Assembly (NCBI GenBank): GCA_948567375.1
Contig: OX419758.1
Span: 5,833,001-5,897,000 of the forward strand
Origin: Lunularia cruciata
Taxonomy: Eukaryota > Streptophyta > Marchantiopsida > Lunulariales > Lunulariaceae
Length of the DNA stretch: 64,000 nucleotides
Direction: 5' to 3'
A program made the translations under genes and the position numbers. A model generated the notes under the pieces. That model saw only the letters and a program-made list of their open reading frames with translations. It had not been told where the DNA came from and did no database searches. Positions 52,407 through 64,000 of this stretch are shown here, in pieces (positions within the stretch are counted from its first letter, which is position 1; each line of letters begins with the position of its first letter).

Positions 52407-53141
52407 ATAATACCAAGAGCTAGCCATATGATCTAGATGTGAAATTTGGTTTGGTAACATCTAGAATGATGTTATACATGATGGTCAAAATATATCAGAT
52501 AGAAGTATCACCAAAAGAGTACTTCTACTAATAGAGACTAAACCGAAATAGACTTGAAAACCTTAGAACCAATAGCTAGACTTATGATTTAAAGGTGAGA
52601 ATTGATTTGGTAACATGTAGATGGATTTTATACATGATGGATTAAATAAATCAGAAAGAGGTATCACCAAAAGGGGACTTCTACTAATAGAGTAGGAACC
52701 AAAATATACCTAGAATCTTTGAAGGCAATTTGGAGGCCTAAACGGATGAATTAGGCCTAAACACTGTGCAGATCCCCCCCCTTTCAATAGAGGAAGGTTG
52801 GCCTTCCCTCCCCTTTGCTTTGTCTTGTCAAGAGCTTGTCAATGGTACCTCACCCACATGATTCTGAAATTCCTACAAGATTCCCTAAAAGATTCCCTAC
52901 AGTCAAAGCTTGTTTAACCAACCAAATAGGACCAGGACCAACATGTCACCCATCCAAGTATGTAATCCAAGGGTGGATCTTGTTGAGATGTCACCTATTT
53001 GTGTGCCTAATCCTATGGTGGAGCTTCTTTGGAGGAGATCCTCTTTGTCTATATAATAAAGAGAAGGTGCTCCTTTGGGGCATGGGATGATTGAGTGTAA
53101 AATTTGTGTTTTATCTCTTCTCTTGTCCTCGAAGTATTACA
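52407..53141 (+). repeat. E8 3' LTR
   Basis: ATAATACCAAGAGC to GAAGTATTACA, 735 bp, preceded by the polypurine tract AAAAGGAGGGAGG (52393-52405). TATA-like CTATATAATAAAG near 53049-53061. Confidence 0.88.
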
Positions 53142-53802
53142 GATAGACATGGTCAAACTCCCTAATTAGCACCCTTTGGGGTAGCTCCGTAACTCATGCA
53201 ATTGAGACAATCACCCACCAGGTCTACTTGGCAATGAGTTAGGACCATCCACTTATGTCGCTAGCCCTCGTGGGGACCTCACTGCAAGCTATGTGCAGGA
53301 AACTTTTCAGCCGGGCGGTTAATGTAATTCTTGAGTGAGTGGTATCCTTGACATCTAATATGATATACTCTCATACACTTGACAAATATATCTAATGTTG
53401 TATCCATCATTCCATGTAACTCCAATGCTAGAGGAACAAAGAGGTGACCTCATTGCATACTCCTATACTTGGAGACCTTGCTTGCTGCCACTCCACTCGC
53501 CACCCATCCAAGGAGATGAGGAATCACTCCAAAATTGCATTATGCATAACTATAACATCTATTATCACCTTATAATCTTGGACTAAGTATAAGTCTGCCT
53601 TGATACATGTCATTTGCAAATATACGAATGCTCCCTCCAAGCAAGGTATCCACTCTCTCTTTCCATAACAAACATTGTATCCCTAATGGCATCATGGGTA
53701 GCTATCATCTATCCTCCAAAGAGACACCGTGTCATATGGACCATTGCAACTACACAAGATAGTGTAGAACTACACTCACACGTGAATAATGAAGATGTAG
53801 AT
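53142..53802. other. Unassigned sequence, right part
   Basis: About 660 bp continuing the locus of 40483-41141. No coding, RNA or repeat signal is recognised. It ends at the E9-type LTR fragment. Confidence 0.6.
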
Positions 53803-53964
53803 TGTAAAAGACCAAGACCAAGGAGAGAAATAGGAGAATGGAAGCTCACATTGGGATGCTTGAATGAGGGAAAACTCTGAATGTCTAGCATGAGCTTTGG
53901 CTTTGGTATTTATAGGTAGCATACAAAGCCCTTGAGAAGCTTCTCAAGCAGCTTCCTCGAGCCT
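53803..53964 (+). mobile_element. E10: LTR fragment of the E9 family
   Basis: Starts TGTAAAAGACCAAGACC and follows the outer end of the E9 LTR (GGAGAGAAATAGGAGAATGG, TTTATAGGTAGCATAC, GAGAAGCTTCTCAAG). It stops where E11 begins at 53965. Whether the rest lies beyond E11 cannot be seen here. Confidence 0.82.
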
Positions 53965-54774
53965 GTGACAACCCGGCAAATATTACTTTTGTGGTAATCA
54001 GGTAAGTAAAGTTCGTTCCCACAGAGATACGAGTCAGAATTGGTCAAATACAAAGTCAAATAGTAACATGTAGTTCTTCTTGGTTGCGTCTTTAATCTCT
54101 TAGGTAGAAACCACACCCAGAAGAGAGTAACAAGCACTGACTCGCAATCTTATCACAAATTCACACTTCTTAATCACAACTCCATCAAATCTTTCCAAAC
54201 AATCTTGATTGTGATGATTCAAGCTCTCCCAAAAATGGCACTTCACTATAAAACGACTTTGCCTCAGAATTGTGTTCCACCCCTCCATTGAAGGCACAAC
54301 TTCCTCGATCAAAATTGCTTCACATCAACCTCACATTGCACTCACAAATGCAGAATACTACCATTACTACAATTCCTCTCAGATCTGTCAAGGCATTGAT
54401 TTGATTGCACTTCACTCAAGATCAAACACACAGAGTAAAGATCAAGGCTAGGAATCCAACATCCAACAAGCACACAGACTCGCACTTCAAATTTCTCCAC
54501 ACACTTACAATTACAAGTACAATGTTGATACTCAGAATCAAGCTCAAGCAACGAGCACTGCTTCACAGCACTGCTTCACAACACTTTGCTTTATTTATTC
54601 TCAAAAATTATGAGCATTGAAGAAAAATTCTCTGCAAATGCCACTCTTAAGTAGTGAAGCAATTGACAATTCTAACAACAATACCGTTCTAAAACAACTC
54701 TTCTAACCTACAGATCCAAAATGACAATGCACCACTTCATATCTGCCTCTTCAAATCTCAAAACTGTTACTAAT

Positions 54775-55180
54775 CCGATCCGATAGTCTACTTCATCATC
54801 GGCTTTCAAACCCAATCCTGAAGTAACTATACTTCTTACTACTCTATCTTCGGGTTTCACAACTCCTACATCTTCCACCAGATCTAGCAATTCTCTTTCC
54901 TGATCTGAAATTGCACTAGTGGGTAACCCTTCTAAACCTTCATCTCTCGACCCACTCTTCTCCAATGTCTCCATCTCTAACTCTGAAGACATCTGCACTC
55001 CTATGTTATCTACTTTGGGTTTGGCTCTAACATCCTTCCGAAGTTTATCTATCTCCAATTTCACTAAGTCTAATCTAATTGCAATATTGTCTTCTACTTC
55101 TAAGATCTTCTTGTCTACACGAGTTCTTAAACTGATCAACAAGGCATTCAAATCAGTGTCTTTCGCTTGTCTTTGCCTTG
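54775..55180 (-). pseudogene. E11 LTR-encoded protein, C-terminal part
   Basis: Matches the end of the E4 frame: DTDLNALLISLRTRVDKKIL, then MSSELEMETLEKSGSRDEGL and ISDQERELLDLVEDV. One extra base near the end shifts the last residues. E12 cuts it at 55180 within QETRRRQAKD. Confidence 0.8.
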
Positions 55181-55914
55181 TGTAATACCAAGAGCTAGCC
55201 ATATGATCTAGATGTGAAATTCAGTTTGGTAACATCTGGAATGATGTTGTACATGGTGGTCAAAATAGATAAGATAGAAGTATCACCAAAAGAGTACTTC
55301 TACTAATAGGGCAGAAACCAAAATAGACTTGAGAACCTTAGAACCAATAGCTAGACATATGATTTAAAGGTGAGAATTGGTTTGGTAACATCTGGAAGGA
55401 TGTTATACATGATGGACTAAACAGATCAGAAAGAGGTTTCACCAAAAGGGGACTTCTACTAATAGAGAAGGAATCAAAATATGCCTAAAATCTTTGAAGG
55501 CAATTTTGGAGGCCTAAACGAATGAATTAGGCCTTGAAAATGTGCACATTTCCCCCCAACAAAGGAAATGTTGGCCTTCCCTCCCCCTTGCTTTGTCTCA
55601 TCGAGAGCTTTCCAATGGTACCTTACGTGATTCTGAGATTCCTATAGGAAGATTCCCTAAAAGATTCCCTCCGGTCAAAGCTTGTTTGACCAACCAGATA
55701 GGACCTAGACCAGACAGGTCACCCATCCAAGTAAGTAATCCAAGGGTGCAGCTTGCTGACATGTCACCTATCTGTGTCCCTAATCCTATGGTGGAGCTTC
55801 CATGGAGGAGATCCTCTTTGTCTATATAATAAAGAGAAGGTGCTCCCTTGGGGCATTGAATGTTTGAGTGTGTAATCTGTGTTATCTCTCTTCTCTTGTC
55901 CTCGGAGCATTACA
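55181..55914 (+). repeat. E12 5' LTR
   Basis: 734 bp, TGTAATACCAAGAGC to GGAGCATTACA, TATA-like CTATATAATAAAG near 55822-55834. The iMet primer site follows as TGTATCAGAGC (55916-55926), one G short. Confidence 0.9.
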
Positions 55915-56053
55915 ATGTATCAGAGCAACTGTTCTAGTCCAAGAGAATGGATCATCCCTCTTGGAATAGCACAAACTACTGAAATTGAGTAATTTGAGGC
56001 GGAGAACATAGAGTAATTGCTAGACTAAGGAAGGACTTTAGAGAGCGGATGGG

Positions 56054-57640
56054 ATGGATGCGCCGGGAGGACAATTTCCCGCACCTAGCTTTCCATTCTC
56101 AAACCCATTCCACATCAAGGTTATGTACATCCAGCGTGAGCAGATGAGGGTATTGCTAGTTTATCACTTTGGTGTAGAATTCATGGACATAATGGTGAAC
56201 TCACCAAACCCGGTGATTCTACCAGTGGTGATATATGACAGAGAGTGGGATTTGACCATCTACATTCTATTATGATAATATGGATATGAATGTCCCAAAT
56301 CCTCTCCTTTTCAACACTCAAGTAGAAATCCGTTATGTAGTGAGGCCGAAAGTGATGTTTAGAGATTTAGTGGTTAGGAATTTTGGTGAGGAGTACTATC
56401 AACGAGTGATAGCTTCTGAGGTCCCAATGGTAGTTCCGATAGTTTGTGCACCTTCCAGAGTGATTATATTGACTTTGTATTGAAACAAACGTTAGCAATT
56501 GGGTGTTGCAGGAACCATGGATCCGCAGTTGCAAGAGCTGGTGCAAGGAATGCAAGGAATGTTGAATGAATTTCGAGAGATTAAGATGACCATGGAGACA
56601 TTACAAAGTCAAATGCAGATTCTCAGGAACAATCAAGCCATGCAAAAAGAAGAGCCACCTCAAAACCCAATACCTACGACTGAAGTACTTGGAGAGGCAC
56701 TTGTGCCTATGAACGCTATCAACGACAAAGCCACATTGCTACTCCAGATGAAGAAGACCTGCAAGGGGCAGCATATGATGGGAGTAGTGGAAAATTGGAT
56801 CTTGAGAATGAATCGATATTTCCAATTGTTTTCAACAGAGATCACAGAGCAAGCGTGTTTGCATGTGGGTACTTGACCGATAAAGCCCTCACATGGTATG
56901 ATGCTTGGGAACGATCCATGCTGGCAGAGAGAAGGAGGTCACATGGACAACAATGCAAGAAGGACTACTGAAGAATTTCCAATCGGTGGATTTTGTGCAG
57001 ATGGCTTGAACTCGACTATGGGAATTGAGACTAAAGAATAGTGTACAAGAGTATGTGGAGGCATTTCTGGATCTACAAGTTGCAATTACCGACATGAGTC
57101 CAGTAGAGGCTCTCGACAATTTCAAACAAGGGTTGAAAGAGTGGATTCGCCAAGAAGTCATGGTGCAAAACCCTTGCACGGTATTTGAAGCCATTGCTTG
57201 TGCGTAGAGAATAGCAAGAGCATTAGGTGGAAGTGAAGGAGTAGTTCTACCTCAACATTATTGGGCAGAAATGAAACACATGGGTGGACCAGTACCGATG
57301 GATTTGGGCAACCTTTGATTTCGGGATCAAGGAGCACGACCACTTCAAGGGGAGCGGGGACGGGTAGAAGAACAAAGAGATGGAGTCCCACGAGGAGAAG
57401 GGAATCGAGGAGAACAACGCCGTTGTTACAATCGTAGCTGTATTGGACACATATCTACCAACTGTTGCACTCGTTTCCTAGAGGCCCTCGGCCTCCGTAC
57501 AGGCAATCTTTGAACAACATGGAGAGGCACATTGAAGAGGAGGAGGTGGAAATCACTTTGGAAAACAAAGATTGCTAGTAAATGTACCTTGTGGCCTTAC
57601 TGGCTCAATAAGGAAGCAGAGAAGCAAGGGAAGGAAGAAG
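56054..57640 (+). pseudogene. gag: E12 gag
   Basis: Frames 56054-56275 (HIKVMYIQREQMRVLLVYHF), 56280-56483 (VEIRYVVRPKVMFRDLVV) and 56499-56876 (MLNEFREIKMTMETLQSQMQ). The part 56890-57210 has VEAFLDLQVAITDMSPVEAL and FKQGLKEWIRQEVMV. The knuckle near 57424-57470 reads CYNRSCIGHISTNC, the second Cys changed to Arg. Several shifts and stops. Confidence 0.8.
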
Positions 57641-58140
57641 AATAATGTGCAAAGATCCTAAAAGGCAACCTCACAATTGATTGTTGTGAATGGAATGCTA
57701 AAAGGTAATCAAGTAGGAGTATTAATAGATCCAAGAGCAACAGAGAATTTCTTGTCTCACTCTATTGTAATAAGATTGGGAATGGATCTAGAGAGAGATG
57801 GAAGTGAGGAAGTAGAGTTACCAAATGGGCAAACAAAGAGGATTGAATCATTACCTAAACTGGTAACCCTCTCTATAGGAGAATATCGGGAAGCAATTGA
57901 GTAGCGATAGATACAGTTAGCTTGTTATGATGCAATTTTAGGCATGCCATGGATGGAGCAGTACAACCCTATGGTGGATTGGAGGAAGAAAGTAGTTAGA
58001 ACCCACCAATGGTCAATCATTGGGGTTAAAGAAAAATCACACAGGCAGAAACTGCCTCTATATGTCGTAGGGACGGCAATTGTCTCTAAGACCGATAGAT
58101 GTTTTATGGGTCTAATAAGAGAAGTCTAGAGTGCACAACT
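57641..58140 (+). pseudogene. E12 protease
   Basis: Frame 57677-57904: VLIDPRATENFLSHSIV, the Gly after Asp-Pro changed to Arg relative to E8. Then RLGMDLERDGSEEVELPNGQ. A stop at 57902 is followed by [18 protein letters not shown] and DRCFMGLIREV. Confidence 0.78.
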
Positions 58141-59575
58141 TGATGGACCAACTCTTGAGAAATTGAATGATGTGGTGGATGAGTTCAAGATGTCTTTCCC
58201 GATGATCTACCCTCAGGATTACCACCAAAAAGGCGAGTAGATCACAAAATAGAGACACTCCCGAGGAAGACACCTCCTTGTAAGGCCCCATATCACCTAT
58301 CACCTCATGAGTTGGAGGAGTGTAAGACTCAAATTGAGGAGATGCTGCAAAGAGGGTTCATCCAACCTAGCGTATCACCATATGGGGCCCTTGTCTTGTT
58401 TGTGAAGAAGAAGGATGGTACAATGTGCATGTGCATTGACTATCAGGGTCTCAATCAGCAAACGGTGAAGAACAAATACCCCTTACCTCGCATGGATGAC
58501 CTGTTTGATCAACTCCATGGAGCGAGATACTTCACCAAACTGGATTTGCGGAGCTGTTACAATCAAATCCAAATTGCAGAGGAGGATGTGTACAAAACCG
58601 CCTTTTGCACCAAGTATGGCCACTTTGAGTATCTTGTGATGCCTTTTGGCCTCACCAATGCACCTGCCACTTTCATGAGTCTAATGAATGACATATTTTG
58701 TCCATACTTGGATAAGTTTGTTATTTTCTTCTTGGATGATATCTTAGTATATAGTAGCACAATGACAGAACACAAACAACACCTACGAGATGTCCTCCAA
58801 ATTCTAAGATAGAATCAATTGTACGCCAAAATCTCAAAGTGTGAGTTTGGCAAGTTTGAAGTAGACTACTTAGGGCATAGAGTAAGTGCATAGGGCATTC
58901 AAGTATTGATAGATAAAATAGAGGTCATTCAAAAATGGAGTGCCCTAGAAGATCAGACTCAACTTAAGAGCTTCTTGGGGTTTACGGGATTCTATCGTAG
59001 ATTTTTCAAGGACGTCTCCAAGGTTGCATAGCCTTTAACGTCACTACTTGGAAAGGGGAAGAAGTGGACATGAGGAACTGCACAAGAGTTGACCTTTCAA
59101 GAATTGAAGGCCGCCTTGCTACATGCACCAATCTTGAAGTGGTATGACCCAAAACACCCAATCAAGTTGGCTACAGATGCATCTGGCATAGCAATTAGAG
59201 CAGTCCTACAATAAGAGTGGCATGACGGATGGCATCTAATTGCATATTTCTCTTGCAAGTTGTTACCGGCAGAGCGCAACTATCACACCACAGAACGAGA
59301 AGAGCTGGCCACTTGGGCGAGAAGGCAATTGTAGTAGAGATAGACCATAAACCTCTAGTCTACCTCGAGACACAGAAGGATTTATCTTGTCGCCAATTTT
59401 GGTGGGCAGAGTGGCAACAATGCTTCAACATGACAATCATCTATGTGGAAGGTAAGAAGCAACTTGCAGATGCACTCACCCGCATGCCAATGGCCAACAA
59501 CTTGGTGGCAGAGGTTAAGATTAACTCTGAATTCTGGCAAGAGATTTTGGCTGCTACAAAAACTGATCCATAGAT
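58141..59575 (+). pseudogene. pol: E12 reverse transcriptase and RNase H
   Basis: [77 protein letters not shown], catalytic [15 protein letters not shown] (FLDD). Then TAG at 58810-58812 and further stops within one frame through KSFLGFTGFYRRFF. RNase H: PIKLATDASGIAIRAVLQ, VEIDHKPLVYLETQ. About 36 bp between EELA and the next segment is deleted relative to E8 (near 59310). Confidence 0.87.
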
Positions 59576-60740
59576 TGTAGAAGCACAATCATCCAAATGT
59601 ATCACTAGCACCCAAGGACTCACCTTTCGGGATGGCAGATTATGGATCCCAAATGTCCCAGAATTACGCACCACCATTCTAGCAGAATGTCATGATTCGG
59701 CCATTGCAGCTCATGTTGGAGTGGACAAGACCTTGGATGCAGTCAAGCGCCATTACTATTGGCCCAAGATGAACAACGACGTGATGGACTATGTGCGTAG
59801 CTGCCTACTTTGTCAACAGAACAAAGCTTCTAATCAAGCTCCTGTAGGGCTCCTTCAACCTCTCCCCACTCCTACCCAACATTGGGAACAAGTGAGTATG
59901 GATCTCGTTTGTGAATTACCCAAGACCACCTTAGGGTTTGACTCTATTGTGGTCTTTGTGGACCGGCTCAGCAAAATGATTCAAGTACGCCCTACCACCA
60001 AGGAGGTGGCCACTCCACAACTAGCTCAATTGTACTTAGATGCAGTCTTTGCTCACCATGGCTTGTCTAGAGTAATCATCACCGATAGAGGCACCCAATT
60101 CACCAGTTTGTTTTGGCAAACACTCTTTGGGTTCTTCAAAACCAAGTTGGCCATGTCCACAGCTTACCACCCACAAATATATGGCCAAACAAAGCGGGCT
60201 AATCGCACAATTGAAGACATGTTACGCGGCTTCACCTTAGAGAGCAAGAGAGGTGGTAGAATTTGCTTACAACAATTCAGTGAATGCCTCAACCCAGGTC
60301 ACTCCATTCTTCCTTATGTATGGTGAGCATCCCTTCACACCTTCAAGCTTGATGAAGATCTGTCCAGTGGCTACCAAGGTCGATGCAGTCAACACATTTG
60401 TTTCTAGAATCCAACAAGGTGTGGAGAGCGCCAAGCACAGATTGCGCAAAATCAACAAAAGCAGTATGCTGATGCACACCATAGGCACATGGAGTTCAAT
60501 GTTGGGGATCAAGTGTGGCTATCGACAACCAACCTCACATTAGTTGGACCTCGTAAGCTCAAACCGCGTTTTATTGGACCTTTCTCGATTCTTTGTCGCA
60601 TCGGTGCTGTGGCCTATCACCTTGAGCTCCCACCACACATGAAGATCCATCCAGTGTTCCATGTCTCCCTACTATGCAGATATGCTCCCCGATCGGGCCA
60701 GGGTCATTCCACACAGGACATTTGACCTTGTCCGACACTC
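59576..60740 (+). pseudogene. int: E12 integrase
   Basis: The zinc-binding part is kept here (ECHDSAIAAHVGVDKTLD, RHYYWPKMNNDVMD, CLLCQQNK). Core: VSMDLVCELPKTTLGFDS, VIITDRGTQFTSLFWQ, then YGQTKRANRTIEDML, where the catalytic Glu is Lys in both E8 and E12. A deletion near 60243 gives a shift, then EFAYNNSVNASTQVTPFFL. C-terminal FNVGDQVWLSTTNL, RKLKPRFIGPFSI and HPVFHVSLLCRY. Confidence 0.86.
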
Positions 60741-60947
60741 ATTGATGGCACAGAGAAATATGAAGTGGAGCAGATTCTCCAAAAACGCATGCGTGGTACT
60801 TGCCATCCGCGGGTGGACTATCTAGTACAATGGAAAGGTTTCCCCCTCTATGAAGCCACCTGGGAGCCTGCTGCCAATTTGGCACATGCACCTGTGTTGG
60901 TGCAAGCATTTGAGCAACAATTGCACAACGAGGACGTTGCGTCTTAA
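60741..60947 (+). CDS. E12 chromodomain
   Basis: [36 protein letters not shown] and NLAHAPVLVQAFEQQ. It ends at TAA 60945-60947, just before the polypurine tract AAAAGGAGGGAGG. The conserved W and Y positions of a methyl-lysine reader are present. It is split from the integrase by a shift near 60722. Confidence 0.86.
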   Translation: MDGTEKYEVEQILQKRMRGTCHPRVDYLVQWKGFPLYEATWEPAANLAHAPVLVQAFEQQLHNEDVAS

Positions 60948-60960
60948 AAGGAGGGAGGTC

Positions 60961-61694
60961 TATAATACCAAGAGCTAGCCATATGATCTAGATGTGAAAT
61001 TTGGTTTGGTAACATCTAGAATGATGTTATACATGATGGTCAAAATAGATAAGATAGAAGTATCACCAAAAGATTACTTCTACTAATAGGGCAGAAACCG
61101 AAATAGACTTGAGAACCTTAGAACCAATAGCTAGACATATGATTTAAAGGTGAGAATTGGTTTGGTAACATCTGGAAGGATGTTACACATGATGGACTAA
61201 ACAGATCAGAAAGAGGTTTCACCAAAAGGGGACTTTTACTAATAGAGTAGGAACCAAAATATGCCTAAAATCTTTGAAGGCAATTTCGGAGGCCTAAATG
61301 GATGAATTAGGCCTCAAAAATGTGCAGATTTCCCCTCCAACAAAGAAATGGCTGGCCTTCCTCCCCCCTGCTTTGTCTTGTCGAGAGCTTTTCAATGGTA
61401 GCTTACGTGATTCTGAGATTCCTATAGGAAGATTCCCTAAAAGATTCCCTCTGGTCAAAGCTTGTTTGACCAACCAGATAGGACCTAGACCAGACAGGTC
61501 ACCCATCCAAGTAAGTTATCCAAGGGTGGAGCTTGCTGACATGTCACCTTTCTGTGTCCCTAATCCTATGGTGGAGCTTCCTTGGAGGAGATCCTCTTTG
61601 TCTATATAATAAAGAGAAGGTGCTCCCTTGGGGCATCAAATGTTTGAGTGTGTAATTTGTGTTTTCTCTCTTCTCTTGTCCTCGGAGCATTACA
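60961..61694 (+). repeat. E12 3' LTR
   Basis: TATAATACCAAGAGC (TG start mutated to TA) to GGAGCATTACA, 734 bp, close to the 5' LTR by eye. Confidence 0.9.
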
Positions 61695-61699
61695 CCTTG

Positions 61700-63872
61700 T
61701 CTCCTACACCAACAACTTCAACTCGTGCAGCCTTGTTTCTTCAATTTGAACACTGGCCTTTGTACTCAACATTGCATTCATCTTGAGGACTATCTCCTTC
61801 AATGGCTCCAATCTCATTTTCCTTTCTTGCTCTCGATCTGCAAGCCAATCCTCCTTGTACATTGCCAATTCCGCTTTGAACTCGGCTTTCACCATTTCTT
61901 TCTCCTTCTCCTTTTGTACAACCTTCTCTTCTTGATTACGAAGTAACTCTCATAATCTCTCTTCCTCCTTATATCGTACTACCAACTCTCTTTGCAAGAG
62001 TTGCTTCTTCTCTTCTACACTCTCCATCACTCTATCAAGCTCTTGTTCCTTTGCTGCTACTCTCACCATAGCATGGATAAGTTCTACTCTTGAATCAACA
62101 AACTGTTGCTTCAAGATCTCATATTCTGCTACTTGTCTTTCCCTTGCTATGTCACTCTTCTTAACAAAATCTTCTTGATATCTCACTTCTCTCTTCAGGT
62201 CTTCAATTACCTGAGTCTTCACTACTGCCTCCGCTCGCAGTACTTCACCTTCCTCCTCACCTTGGACCTCGGGTTATACTCTTCTTCAACTCCGAGTTCT
62301 CTTCTTCTAATTATGATAAGACCTGCAACACAATCTTCACTTCCAGACACCTTGATTGCATCTCCTTCTTCCTATGTTCTAACTTCACCAACAAAGGACA
62401 CACCACCTCCCGCATGTACTCGACTCCATCACTCGAGGTTACCTCTTCTTGCGTAGCAACTTCTCTTCGCACTTCTTGTTCATCCAATACTCACCTTCTT
62501 CTCTACAGTCTTCGTATCGGCACTTATGCCTCGCTTCTTGAGCTTTCATTCACCTCTTCTTTCAAGTTACTCGGACTTGCATCACACTTTGCCTTGCATC
62601 TCGAGCGAACTCCCCTCTGAACTGCAATCTTCTTCTCTTCGGCCTTGGGTACTTCATCTTCCACCTTCGTGGTGTCCTCGGCTTCAATTTTTGCCTGCAC
62701 TTCTTCTTCCTCCTTTGTAGCAGCTGGCGCCCATATCATTTCTCCACCCTCATCGCTGTTGCTACTCGTATTTCCACTTTGTAGCATTAGCTTGGGCTCC
62801 TCCTCGTGTTCCGAATCTTTGGACTTGCACTCAGCTTCACCTTCCGAGTCTTCATCTTCTGACTTGATCACCACCATGCCTTGCCTCGGGTTTCCTCTCT
62901 TAGTCTTCCAAGGTTTTGTTGTATCTTTGGCTTCGCTCTGCCAACTTCTCTTCTTTGATTTTGGAGTACTCACTTCGATCTCCACATTCTTCCCCGTCTT
63001 CTTATAGTACTCGTCGGTGCTTTTGATTTGCAAGATGTACTGCTGCTCCTCTACATCGACCTCCTTTCTCAAATCGGGATGGAAATGCGACCCCATCCAA
63101 GTTTGCTTTGCCGAGTTCAGCAAATTCAACCCGAGGTAGAAATGAGCTACAAACGGCACAATGTAATGTGGAGGTGATTTATCCTGCAGATTCCACACCA
63201 TTTGTCGCATTCTCCTGTGGAAACACCTCACCCAATTGATCGGTTCTCCTGCAAACAATTTGTGAAAGAACACCGCTTGGTGTTTCATCACATAGGTTGT
63301 TCTCTCCGGCTTCAAGATTGCCATCAGAGCACTCACAATTCCCCTCTTGATAGGATCTTTGTAGCTCTCGACTTTGTACCCATTCTTTGTCCGCTTTGAC
63401 GAGAATGCATCTCTCACCTCTTGGGTTTCTTGGGCTATCTCTCCCTTCCCCAAGAACGTGGCCCCTGCTCTGAGCCTGCTTCCTTCCCAAGTACTAATTT
63501 CCAATCCAACTCTGTCCAGCAAGCCGGATTTCCCCTTTTCCCTTCTTCTTTGGGTCCATCGAGGCACTTGCTCTCAATGATCTTAGTCATGAAACTTGGA
63601 AAACTAACATTCCAGTTCCATGCCAAGAATGTAATCCAAAGTTGGCTCAAGACTTCTATTCTTGCAATTACATCTAACCTCCAAATTGCATGATTCCTCA
63701 CTATGAATTTGGAGTTCTTCTTTCCTCCTCCCATCTCTCCTGCTTTTTCATTGTCTCTCAGTTTCACTCTTGCGACTTCTCCCTTACACACTAGCGTGTC
63801 TCCAACTTTATTTCCCTTCCTACGATCACTTGCAGGACGACTTCTCAACAGCAAAGGAAAATTGCTTGACAT
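61700..63872 (-). pseudogene. E11 LTR-encoded protein, N-terminal and coiled-coil part
   Basis: ATG 63872 (MSSNFPLLLRSRPASD), then AVRNHAIW-like IVRNHAIWRLDVIARIEVL, FHKLFAGEPINWVRCFHRR, PPHYIVPFVAHFYLGLNLLN, the acidic part (VVIKSEDEDSEGE) and the coiled coil (62222-61704: LKREVRYQEDFVKKSDIARE, EEKKQLLQRELVVRYKEEER). Frame changes near 63500, 62520 and 62230-62300 break it. TATA-like CTATAAAAA lies near 63892-63900, as in E4. Confidence 0.8.
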
Positions 63873-64000
63873 TGCTTCGTTGCAAGCTCAATTTTTATAG
63901 AGTTGCGCCTTCTTTGTCTCTCTTCACTTTGAGTTTCTACCAAGAAATCACACCTCCTGCATGCACCTGTCACTATCAATCATACTTCACGCATATGGGC

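Larger units (their letters stand above)
41142..53141 (+). mobile_element. E8: chromovirus Ty3/gypsy element, split by E9
   Basis: LTRs at 41142-41881 and 52407-53141; flanks GGTAG (41137-41141) and GATAG (53142-53146) form a target duplication with one mismatch. Order: iMet primer site, gag, protease, RT, RNase H, integrase, chromodomain, polypurine tract. E9 (44855-50436) sits in RT. Without E9 it is about 6.4 kb. All genes carry stops and small deletions. Confidence 0.9.
55181..61694 (+). mobile_element. E12: full-length chromovirus Ty3/gypsy element
   Basis: LTRs at 55181-55914 and 60961-61694 flanked by perfect CCTTG (55176-55180 and 61695-61699). It sits in the LTR of E11, whose reading frame resumes on the other side. 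6,514 bp with gag, protease, RT, RNase H, integrase, chromodomain. Same family as E8; stops and small deletions in all genes. Confidence 0.94.
53965..64000 (-). mobile_element. E11: Athila-like LTR, split by E12, running off the window
   Basis: Begins TGTGACAACCCGGC at 53965, the end of the E4 LTR, and continues to 55180, then 61700-64000. About 300 bp of the LTR should remain beyond the window. It may be a solo LTR or the 3' LTR of an element to the right. GAGCC (53960-53964) is its left target sequence. Confidence 0.88.

Noticed and set aside
1-64000. Endogenous pararetrovirus or other virus
   Set aside because: Every RT is followed by RNase H and integrase within LTR elements; no movement or coat protein is seen.

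Overview
This window is land-plant nuclear DNA made almost wholly of nested LTR retrotransposons. I see no intact host gene, tRNA, rRNA or CRISPR array. The evidence for a land plant is a Ty3/gypsy family with 3.8 kb LTRs, Athila/Tat-like reverse transcriptase and a tRNA-Asp primer site; chromoviruses with integrase chromodomains and tRNA-iMet primer sites; and insertions stacked up to three deep. A large-genome plant, perhaps a gymnosperm, fern or lycophyte, fits, but the species cannot be read from the sequence.

Layout. E1 (1-18503, +) is the right part of an Athila-like element with decayed gag-pol and a 3.7 kb 3' LTR. E2 (5217-15207, -) sits inside that LTR. E3 (18504-40482, -) is an old chromovirus split by E1, by the full-length Athila-like element E4 (21154-34877, -, TSD GCACT), by a solo Athila-like LTR E5 (36072-38640, itself holding fragment E6), and by a solo chromovirus LTR E7 (38911-39671, TSD ATTCA). 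About 1.3 kb of unassigned DNA (40483-41141 and 53142-53802) is split by chromovirus E8 (41142-53141, +), which carries chromovirus E9 (44855-50436, -). The right end is an E9-type LTR fragment E10 (53803-53964), then an Athila-like LTR E11 (53965 to beyond the window, -) split by chromovirus E12 (55181-61694, +, TSD CCTTG).

The most interesting object is E2, a Ty3/gypsy element whose polyprotein order is gag, protease, DNA cytosine-5 methyltransferase, reverse transcriptase, RNase H, integrase, PHD finger. It carries both a chromatin reader (PHD finger at the integrase C-terminus, where chromoviruses keep a chromodomain) and a DNA methylation writer between protease and RT. The methyltransferase frame is open over 444 codons and shows motifs I, II, IV, VI, VIII and IX/X, but the catalytic Glu of the ENV motif is Lys here. 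The rest of E2 holds twelve in-frame stops, each explicable by one C-to-T change at CAG or CGA, which fits decay under CG/CHG methylation. The LTR arrangement of E2 is circularly permuted.

The second unusual system is the Athila-like family. Each ~3.78 kb LTR carries its own ~857-codon reading frame: a conserved N-terminal domain, an acidic stretch and a long coiled coil, bracketed by two TATA-like motifs. Four LTRs in this window carry it in sense orientation and a fifth, smaller LTR keeps part of it.
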